From contig BCKT01000001.1 of the NCBI GenBank assembly GCA_003116875.1, positions 2,413,486 to 2,477,485 on the forward strand: DNA of 64,000 nucleotides, given 5' to 3'. The first letter of the stretch is position 1, and the number at the start of each line of letters is the position of its first letter. The notes below the pieces were generated by a model. It worked only from the letters and a program-made list of their open reading frames with translations. It made no database searches and was not told where the DNA came from. This stretch comes from Takashimella koratensis (Eukaryota > Basidiomycota > Tremellomycetes > Trichosporonales > Tetragoniomycetaceae). This document shows, piece after piece, positions 26,401 to 35,100 of the stretch. The position numbers and the translations under genes were made by a program.

Positions 26401-28343
26401 TGGAAGGTGGAGCAGCGAAGTCAGCGGTAGCAGCGGAGACCAAAGCGCCGATCTCGGCGCCGCTTCCCAAACCTGGTGCTAGAGCCGCGACGGCCGGTGC
26501 GACAGGATCCAACTTGACGAAACCGACTGCTGCGACAGCTGCACGAGCCGTCAAGATCGACCCCACCGCTCGGTCTGTCTCCACCGCCGCTGGGCTATCT
26601 CGTACCGCCGGCGTCTCGAGGCCGGGCGGGACCACCTCCGCCCAAGGTTCGCGCTCTGTATCTGTCGCGGCGGGGTCAAACTCGAGGGCTACGGCGCAGG
26701 TGACGCTCCCGCCTCGACCGGAGAGGGTGAGGCTCAAGGCGCCTCTTCCCAGTTTCCGACCAGGCAAGCCGGCTGCACCCACACCTTCCGCTTCAGCGAC
26801 AGCGTCGGCATCGCAAAGTCGAGCGGCAAGCACGAGCTCAAACCCAGCCGGGAAGTCGGCGGTCGTCGCTCGTGTTCGACCAGAACTCATCGCGCTCCCA
26901 TCTAGCCCGAGCCCGAGTTTGAAGAACGCCGCAGCGGCGAAGATGAAAGCACACGACGTCCCGCTCCCGCCCAGTCCGAGCGTGTCGAGTCGGAACGCCA
27001 TCGCTCCAAGTCCCGCAGGACACCAGTCGGTGGTGGCGCGAGTCAAGCCTGAGTCGATCGCGGGTTCCGTTCCGCCTAGCCCTGCCATTCGGTCTGCGCT
27101 TCAGATGCCGTCTGGGTTGAACATTTCGGGTGCGCCCGAGGTCGCTGAGTCTGCACACGTCGTACTGGCATCGACGCCGGCGGAACTTGCATCTGAACCT
27201 ACCATGTCTACCGCGCTGCAGCGATCGCCATCAACTAGCCCGTCGACGACCAGTTCAGAGCGACACGGGGTCACAGCGACGTCTCCGATTTCTGTCCCGC
27301 CAGCGAAAACCGCGCTTCCTATCCTGACCAGCGCAAACGAAGCGCCTGACCTCCCGCCTTCGCCAACACTCGCATCATCCCCTCTCCTCCAGCGGACCGC
27401 GACCCCACGCTCAGCCGGCCCCAACTCCTCCGCCATCTCCGTCTCGATTCCTGTAGGCGTCCTGACCTCTGTCGAAACAGAAGGCGTGGATGCCGCGTCG
27501 CCGAGTAAGTTGGCAGCTGGTGAGACAGGGCCGAAGGAGCTTGCGGCAAGCACGAGCACGAGGTCAAAGGTCTCGACGGTGCTAGTACCGTCAGATGACG
27601 AGCGTGATGAGGAAGAGGAAGACGAGGGAGACGAGAGGGTCGCGTTCCCGACTAAACTGGAACGAAGGGAACCGGGCCTGGTCTGGAAGGACGGTCGAGG
27701 TGCTACTCGGCTCGCAGAGAGTGCGGCTGAGGAGAAGGACCTGATCGAGTTCTCGGCCCCGTCTCGGCCCAAGCGAGGAGAGGACGCAGAGGTGGTTGTG
27801 GAGGCAGGAGAGGGCGAAGGAAAGTCGACGTCGACGATCACGCCAACGGTGCCGAGTTTGACGACCACGACTATCACTCCTGCATCTATTGCGTCGAGTT
27901 CGAGGCAAGATGTTTCGACACCGACCAAGACGGCTGAATCGATCTTGTCAAAGTTGGTTTCTGCGTCCCCCGGGCAATCCCCACACCAACCACTGCAACC
28001 GCCGCAACCACCATATAGCCACTTGTCGTCTACGCCAAAACTTGCAACGGCAGCAACGTCGACAACGCCAGGTGGGACACCCCCAATATCCTGGGCTTTG
28101 ATGGACAAGGACCTGAATAAGTCCAAGGACAAGGAGAGGGAGGAAGAACAGAGGGAGGAGAGGAAAGCGTTGAGCCCACGGGATGCGAACCAGTATGAAG
28201 AATGGGAAGAGGAGGAGGTAGTGTCGGTGCCGAGGTCAGTGACGATGGGAGGACGGACGGGGAGTCGGAGGTCGGAGATGAGTGTAGGGTCAGTGGGGAG
28301 CGATATGAGCTTGGTCGAGGGCGTCGGAGAGATGGCGCTCTAA
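23496..28343 (+). CDS. CLS1: CLASP-family microtubule-associated protein (Stu1/Cls1-like) with one TOG domain
   Basis: CLASPs stabilise microtubules at the spindle midzone and kinetochores. A short exon (MPPAPDPDAKIP) is followed by LEDELHKLADVLEPPEREDT and a CLASP_N/TOG array of HEAT helices. These include RGRLSGVSTDLLQTLAPRLA, FLARPNKVYLKR-type helices (seen as LLARPNKVYLKRSEKCLATI), HLRNGLDDKNDQCKRACATG and DKDAEVRKTAKRVWTRF. An intron after VDE (about 24416-24469) leads to a single exon running to the stop at 28341-28343. That exon encodes over 1,250 residues rich in Ser, Ala, Pro and Thr with little predicted fold. It contains repeated PSP modules (LPSSPSPS, LPPSPSVS, VPPSPAIRS) and acidic patches near the end. 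The total is about 1,500 residues. Only one TOG is evident, fewer than in most CLASPs. The orthologue symbol is tentative. Confidence 0.85.
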
Positions 28344-28773
28344 AGGAGAGGAAGAGGCCACTCGGTGTGAAAAACGATGGCATTTGCGGAAAGGGGATGT
28401 ACCTACGTTGTGTATATTACTAGTTTCGAGGGTTGTTTTGGACCAGATAGTAGATATACATATGGCATGAGGATATATTTTGCGACGACTGGCTAGGTAG
28501 GACGGACGGCTGCCACTGCTTTGTTGTTTTAAGTGCTAGCTGAAACGCCACGGTTGTCGCGTCATCGCCGCAGTAAAGTCGGGAGTCGGCCTATATTTTC
28601 GATTGCACCGCAGACATCTTCACAACCGCACACTCACTAACCTCCCTCCCTCCCCTGTCTTGGACCGTCACGACTCAGTCCATCGCCCTCCCCTCGCCTC
28701 TCTTCATATACCCGTGGAACACTACGGCCGCGCCTTCGTTTCCCACCCTTGACCCCTGGCTAACCTCGAAGCT
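28344..28773. other. Intergenic region between the CLASP and mannosidase genes
   Basis: 430 bp. The proximal part is probably the CLASP 3' UTR. The stretch 28630-28770 is pyrimidine-rich (CCTCCCTCCCTCCCC, CCCTCCCCTCGCCTCTC), as expected for the promoter and 5' UTR of the mannosidase gene. Confidence 0.4.
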
Positions 28774-31756
28774 ATGGCTGAGATCAGGTCGCGCACTGCC
28801 GCGGTCGGGAAGAAGGGCGACGGGTCGGAACCTTTACTCGATGTCCGAGCCAAGCCGAGATCGGGTGATGCGCGCAAAGGAGCGGGAGTCGACTACGTCG
28901 AGGTAAGTGGTATTACCTATCCTCTGCAGAACAGCGATTCAAACCTGAGTAGCTAGAGGGTCCCGTGGAGCATGGGAGAGATGTACTGACCTTGCTCTTT
29001 CATTTCTTTGTCACCCTCGCCATGTTATGTCCTCGCTCAATTCAACTCACGTAGTTGGATAAGAAGATTGAGAAGCTTCAGCGCACCCAGTTATTGCGCA
29101 TGATCATGCTCGGTATCAGCCTGATCACTCTCGTTTGGTTCGGAAGCCGAGTAAGTCTTTTCCCTTTCCCCAGCCTTAAAGCCCGGTTTGAGCTTGTCCC
29201 CCACTCCGTTCTCTCTCTCGTGGTCATATATTAACGCCTCTGGTATTTCAGGTTGCTCCCGAGATCCTCGACATGTTCTCCCTCGGCTCTTCGTCACCCA
29301 AATCCGCCGGCTCGCAGGCCGCGCTCCCGGGCCATCGGTTTGGAGGACTGAGCGCCAACGACCGACCGTCCGGGAAGGCCGGGGCAGTGAGGTTGAGTGC
29401 GGATGTGGAGAAGCGAGAGGCGGTGAAGGAGGCTTTCAACGTGAGTACGGACTGCTAGATGGAATTGCAGGCTGAGTGGAGGGCGAGAGGAAGCATGGGG
29501 AAGAGCAGGGGCGGACGAGAGTGGGGTCGCTGGACTGTAGGGTGGCCGGGGTCACGAGAAGTAAGGCATTCGAGTGCTGACCTCTGCGATCTGGGTAAAC
29601 CTATGGTTGTCATCGATAGTGGAGCTGGTCAGCATACGGTAGGTCCTTGTATCATTCTCGATCCAATATGCTTTTCCTATACCGACATCGCTGCAACCGA
29701 GTGAATATGCTGACATCTACCTTTCCTTGCTCTCCTCCGGCTTCAGAGCAACATGCTATGGGCGCAGACGAGTACCATCCCCTCTCACAGAGCGGGTCCA
29801 ACCTCACGTCTGCCGGTGGTGTTGGCTACACGGTCGTCGATTCGCTCGACTCGTTGCTCGTCATGGGCTTTGACGACGAGTATCGACGCGCGGTGAAATG
29901 GTGTCGGGACAACCTGCAGTTTGACCGCGATGCCGAGTTCAACACGTTTGAGGTGAGCGGGTGTGCAGAGCTGCCCCAGGTCGCACAATGCCTTGGCCGG
30001 GAGCTCTATGCTTGTTGCTGTAGGAGATTGGCGGAACAACCGAGCCCCACTGACGTGCCCAGACGACGATCCGGATCCTCGGTGGTCTCTTGTCTGCATA
30101 CTACCTCTCCTCGACTCACTCTTCCGCCGACATCCGCGCCGACGCTCCCTTCTTCCTCGAACGCGCCACCGACCTGGGCGACCGCCTCCTCGGTGCCTTC
30201 TCTTCCCCATCTGGTATCCCTTACTCGGGCGTCAACCTCGGTCGTCGTGTCGGTATCCCAGACAAGCACAACTCCGGAATGGCGAGCCTCGCAGAGGCCG
30301 CAAGTCTTCAACTTGAGATGAAGTACCTCAGTCACTTGACGGGTGATTATGTTTATTGGCGCAAGGCAGAGAGAGTCACGGAGGTAGTCAGGGGACAGGC
30401 GGTGCACGATGGGGTTGCGCCGATCTTTATCAAGTGAGTAGAATGGTGGAGAAAGCTGCTGCGAGCAGTCGCTAACTTTTTTCTAGCCCGCAGAACGGTG
30501 GCTTTGTCGCTTCCGAGATCAGGCTCGGGTCTCGCGGTGACTCGTACTACGAGTACCTCTTGAAGCAATGGCTCCAGACAGTGGGTCTTGTTACTGGCTG
30601 TGCCTACCTCCTACTGCCCTTCTATGGCTGACACCCGTGCCGCCATGTAGGACCGACAAGAACCCATTTACCGCGACATGTACGACGAAGCGATGGGCGG
30701 TATCAAGCGTCTCCTCATCTCTCAGACTAAAGCCTCTGGCCTCATTTACACACACGAGCTCCATCCAGTCCGTCACCCCAACACCCAACAGCCCACCTGG
30801 CAGATCTCGCCTAAACAAGACCACCTCGTCTGTTTCCTCGGCGGGTCTTTCATCTTGGGTGTCACCGAGGGCGGGAAACGAATGACCGACCGGGAATCCC
30901 CGCTTGACTGGGATAACCTCGACCCGAGGGACATGGAGGACTTCGTGGTCGGCAAAGGGTTGATTGAGACGTGTATGAAGACGCACGAGACAAAGACGGG
31001 ACTCGCACCGGAGATTGCAATGTTTTATCAGGATTCAGACGAAAAGGCCATCGACGAGGACTGGTACATTAAACCAAGCAATGGCGGATTCCTCATCGAC
31101 GGGCGCAACATTCTCCGGTAAGTCGTGATGGCTTCTGGCAGCAGCGTAGTAAACAATGCGGACGCATAGGACAAGCGAAACTGCTTACTAACGAACACTT
31201 CTTATACCCTTCCCACCCAGACCTGAAACCGTCGAATCCCTCTTCCTGGCCTACCGAGCCACAGGCCACCAACAGTACCGTGACTGGGGATGGGCCATCT
31301 TCCAATCTTTCAACAAACACTGTCGAGTCCCTCACGGAGGGTACGCTAGTATCCAGGACGTAAGGGATTTGCCGGCCAAGCAGGAAGATCGAATGGAGAC
31401 GTTCTGGCTCAGCGAGACTTTGAGTGAGTAAGAGTCATAATGACGAATGGTAGCGAGTGGATATTGGAGTGGATATTGGAACATTGAGACGGATGTGATC
31501 AGTCACTAAACCGTGTCACAGAATACCTGTACTTGCTGTTCGACGATTCGACCCACATCCCCCTGGACGGTAAGCACCCCCTTTTGAATCCCACGGATAC
31601 CATCTCCACTACACATCCCAACCTAGCAAGGTGTCTGAACGAAACGGGAATACGAGACTGATACTTATCCGCTTTGCAGAACACGTATTCAATACCGAGG
31701 CCCACATTTTGCCCGTGTTCAAACCGACTTACCTCACGCCATTTTCCACTTCGTAA
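28774..31756 (+). CDS. MNS1: Class I alpha-1,2-mannosidase (GH47, ER Mns1-like)
   Basis: This enzyme trims mannose from Man9GlcNAc2 in the ER or early Golgi, for glycan maturation and ER-associated degradation. It is a type II membrane protein: a cytosolic tail, then the anchor [20 protein letters not shown], a stem, then the GH47 domain. GH47 landmarks include [55 protein letters not shown], the conserved cysteines in [13 protein letters not shown] and [36 protein letters not shown] and [19 protein letters not shown]. The start of the domain is completed only by a 19-nt exon (29620-29638) between introns of 179 and 108 nt, giving [16 protein letters not shown] in frame. It ends YLTPFSTS with TAA at 31754-31756. 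ER versus Golgi assignment is inferred. Confidence 0.94.
29620..29638 (+). other. MNS1: 19-nt micro-exon of the mannosidase gene
   Basis: The upstream exon ends AAC at 29440 (donor GTGAGT). TGGAGCTGGTCAGCATACG is preceded by ATCGATAG and followed by GTAGGT. The next exon starts at 29747 after GGCTTCAG. Joining the three gives [19 protein letters not shown] in frame, matching the conserved GH47 pattern A-F-x-x-(S/A)-W-x-x-Y-x-x-x-(A/G)-x-G-x-D-E. Skipping it shifts the frame. Confidence 0.8.
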
Positions 31757-32317
31757 ATGTCAAGTGATTGCGGGATTGGGCTAGCTACGAGCTGAGAGAG
31801 GATCGCGGAGAAAAGTGATGAAGTCGAGTGGAAGCCAAGTGCACGCCTAGAGGAAGTCAGTCCAAGGCAAGTTCACGCAAAGTCAAACAAAAAGTCGATC
31901 GGTTGGGATTGAAAACATGTCTGTGCACCTTGTGTCAACATGTCTATTGCCTATCAGCTGAGCTCAACCCAAATGCATAGAGTATCATCCACCACTAGGA
32001 AGGGTAAGCCGCGCACTGCTGTGTCATATCCATCATCTGTTCTCAAGCAGTTGCACCAGAATGGTCTGACTTTCCTTCATCTCTCCCGAACCGTTGCCCA
32101 AACCCCGCGCTCGGATCAAATCGTTTAAGGATCGTTTTGCCGACTGCGGGATGGCTGCGATGTGTCGGTCATCAGTTATTAGTCGCAGCCTTGTTGTCCG
32201 TGGCAGGTTTGAGATTCTGCCAGCCTTCATCAGAGGCGTACGTCCTCACGATGTCGGAAACCTTGCGACCGACGCGGAGATCATCCACAGTCGTCAGGCG
32301 TCGAAGGTTGCTTCCTT
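31757..32317. other. Convergent 3' region of the mannosidase and methyltransferase genes
   Basis: 561 bp tail to tail. The part 32172-32317 is open in a frame that could continue the methyltransferase protein if the reading frame moved by two bases at about 32325-32335. The rest shows no gene. Confidence 0.4.
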
Positions 32318-33313
32318 TCACGAAGTTGAGAGGGCGTTTCCCATCTGTGCATCATACACGATCTCCGTCACTTCAACGGGGACAAAGCCGGCGTCGGTGA
32401 GGATCTCGGTAGCGCCAGGGATGGAGTTGGATTTCCACGGCGGAACGGAAGGTGGGAAACGAGGTGGGGAAGGGAGACGAGAGACCGCGGTGGAGATGTA
32501 ACTGAGTGCAGCGAGGAAGGAGGGTGAGATGAATGCGAGGAAACCACCCGGTTGGAGGACACGCAGGTGTTCTGTGATAAGAGGTCAGTTGGGTCGAGCC
32601 AAGGGAAAGGGCGAGAAGCATGGAGGTGTGGTAGAGAATTGACCTGCCTTTGAGGACAGCGACAGCATCGGGGAAGGTGAAGATTGCAAAGTTGATGAAA
32701 ACGTGTGTGAGCGAGTTCTCAGGTAGCCCAGTGTTCTGGTTAGTGAGAGGATAGAGGAAAATATAAGTCAGCTTCACACTTGTCTTTTAGTTGCTCGTAG
32801 GACCCTTCAGTAGCTTCTCGCCCCCCGCTGACTCACCCCTACATCCATCGTCGTGATCTTGCAATTCGTCCAACCTCCCAGCTCGGCCTTGCGCCGGACC
32901 TCCGTAAGCATCGGTTCCGACTGATCAGCGCAGGTGACCTCGGTGTCTGCCCCCTGCATCTCCATGATTAACGACGTGAGAACGGCGGGTCCACAGGCTG
33001 CCTCGAGGATCCGCAGCCTCTTCGACTCGATCGCCGGCGACAAGTCAGAGGCAATGGACAAGATACCAGTGCCACGGAGCATAGAGACGATGGCGCCCCC
33101 GACATACCGATGCGAATGGAGGTACTGCTCCGCCAGTGGGATGGAGGAGAAGTCTCCAGATGTCCAGCAGGTGTCGAGCGAAGGGAGCGGGGAGTACTTG
33201 TCCAGAGTCGAGGGGTCGAAGTGGACCGGAACTGGGATCGTGGTTATGCTCATGCTGGTGAGAGAACGAGTGAAGGGGCGGAAGAAGCGAGGCGACAAGA
33301 GGGTGTGAATCAT
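32318..33313 (-). CDS. Class I SAM-dependent methyltransferase
   Basis: The Rossmann-fold methyltransferase motifs are visible. Motif I is LRILEAACGPAVLTSLIMEM, then VTCADQSEPMLTEVRRKAE (acidic residue after beta-2), then ITTMDVG, THVFINFAIFTFPDA and the post-motif segment AVLKEHLRVLQPGGFLAF. The substrate is unknown. Two introns are inferred. One follows MDVG (GTGAGTCAG...AACCAG). The second (32572-32647) must use a GC donor (AAAG|GCAGGTC) to keep LKEHLRVLQPGG in frame. The frame then stops at 32318-32320 (MGNALSTS). A two-base shift just before the stop would instead extend the protein by about 50 residues to 32172, with coding-like sequence LRRLTTVDDLRVGRKVSD. Start: the ATG at 33313 (MIHTLLSPRFF) or the ATG at 33253 (MSITTIPVPVHFD). 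The longer form has a basic, mitochondrial-like leader. Confidence 0.85.
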
Positions 33314-35100
33314 GTAAGATGGGATAGACGAGTAGAGGCTGGTAAGAGTAAGGTTATATGGCTGGAGGTGACCGGCGGTCAAGCGAAAGACCAGAAATGA
33401 TGAGTGGTCGAGGTCAGAAGCTGCGCAGAGGCGAGGCGGAGCCATATGTGGATCGCCGCGATCACCGGGAGTCAACTGCCACCTGCCACAGCATCCAGGG
33501 CTTGGAGTCGGACTCGCTGTGTCAGCTGTGGTTCAGACCGTCGGGCTTGGCTGAAGGCTTGGCTAAACTCGCCGGCACAGGACCCATTGGTGTATTGGTT
33601 CGATTGTGTCTGTGGATGTGCTGCGCTTGGGCCTGGTTTAGTCAACCAGTCGGCGATAGTTTCATGTTTCGTCGGATGTTAGGACACTGCTCTCCGGCAT
33701 GTCATGTGCCTCTCCGGCGGTACCTTGTCCTACCGCCGGGCCTGCAGGTTGACGCGACCGGTGAGGTCGGGCTCTGGCTCCGCGTTCCTCTCCTCCTATT
33801 GCTACCCTTCTGCCGTAACATTGTTGCCCAGGCGCGATCCTGCCTACCACGTTGTCTGCGTTGCATCGGTGGACCATCGTGTATCGCGTATGGATTGGAT
33901 CTGATGGTGAGCTCATTACCAAACGGGTATGACGTCGGTGTTTCCCTGTGTCCCTGCGGACCCATCCTTTGAGCTGAACCCTGAGACGGTTCCGACTTGC
34001 CGGATGGAGCGAAAAAAGTAAACCCAAAGGAAGTAAGGAATAAAGAACCGAGATTTTGGCGGTCGGCGTTTCGACCACCAGACCCAGCAGAGTACAAGGT
34101 TTGAGTTGGCCATGGGGTACAGAGTCATGTCAGCAGCGAGAATGTGGTAAGGCAGGGAAAAAAGGACACCGGGAGACGTCGACGGCGGCGTTGGGGCCTG
34201 GATGAGTTATAAAGCAGGCAAGTGGATAGAAACGTGGGACACAGCTGACGATCGATGACCGTGGCGAGCCCGTGTCAAGTCGGCTGGGATCGAAATGGGG
34301 TCGTAGTGTAACTAATCGACTGCTGTCTGCCATTCCGCCGGGTCTGGTCTCATAGGCTAGACACAAGTGACAAGACTGGATGCTGCCTGATAGCATGTCA
34401 CAAGGCAATACGATGTATGATGGATGGATTCACAGGGCGCGAGTCACCGTCATGACCGTGCCCAGATGGCCACTTTTTGTTTTACCTTTATTTTGCGCCC
34501 CTGACGTCGATGCGGCCTCTATCTCACCGTATCGTCTCATCCGTCCTCACAGGCCTCTGCCTCGCTCCCTCGGTCGCCTCGGCGCATGCGTGGACGTCCC
34601 TGTGCTGCCGAGAGGACGAGGTGACCACGAAGGGGGTGAGGATGAATGCGAATGCAGAGAGTAGAGTGTTGAATACGAGATGCCACCGGTGACTGGGGGT
34701 GGACCCTGAAGTGACCCGTCGGCTGCCATTCCTCCATTCCTCTCCACCATCTCCTTTCTCTCCTCTTCCACCCACCCTCCTCACCCCCACCCCCACCCAC
34801 CCTCCCCCTTACTCCCGACCACCACCGACCTCATCGCAGCTGTCACCGTCTCTACCCACAGCCAGCAGCCAGCACTCAGCAGCCAGCACCCACACGTTAC
34901 CACCGTGCATACCCCATCGCCCAGATCTCCACAGGTCTAGGTCTCATCGCTCTTTTCTTCTTCTAGCCCGCCCGTTCCTCTTCCTCTTCCTCTTCTCCCT
35001 CACCCCTCACCCCTCACCCCTCACCCCTCACCCCTCACCCCTCACCCCTCACCCTCGCCCTCGCCCTGCCTCATACCGGCCCAGCGCAGGCGAGATCGTC
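33314..35100. promoter_or_regulatory. Divergent intergenic region between the methyltransferase and GH63 genes
   Basis: 1.79 kb. An ATG-initiated frame of 204 codons exists at 33358-33972 on the + strand, but it has an odd Cys/Leu/Arg-rich composition and no family pattern. The part 34740-35100 is almost purely pyrimidine on the + strand and includes a heptamer repeat (35001-35054). This suggests the 5' UTR and core promoter of the GH63 gene. Confidence 0.4.
35001..35054. repeat. (CACCCCT)n heptamer repeat
   Basis: About 7.5 uninterrupted copies of a 7-bp unit lie 47-100 bp upstream of the proposed GH63 start codon. The - strand reads (AGGGGTG)n, with four-guanine runs spaced by three bases, which is G-quadruplex-compatible. 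Confidence 0.92.

Noticed and set aside
25136..28132. Long antisense frames (650 and 343 codons) opposite the CLASP tail
   Set aside because: They mirror the Ser/Ala/Pro codon bias of the sense exon; composition is low-complexity and there is no family pattern or independent splice structure.
33358..33972. 204-codon ATG-initiated frame in the methyltransferase/GH63 intergenic region
   Set aside because: Composition is unusual (many Cys and Leu, mixed Arg), no domain resemblance, no intron signals; compatible with chance in GC-rich DNA.
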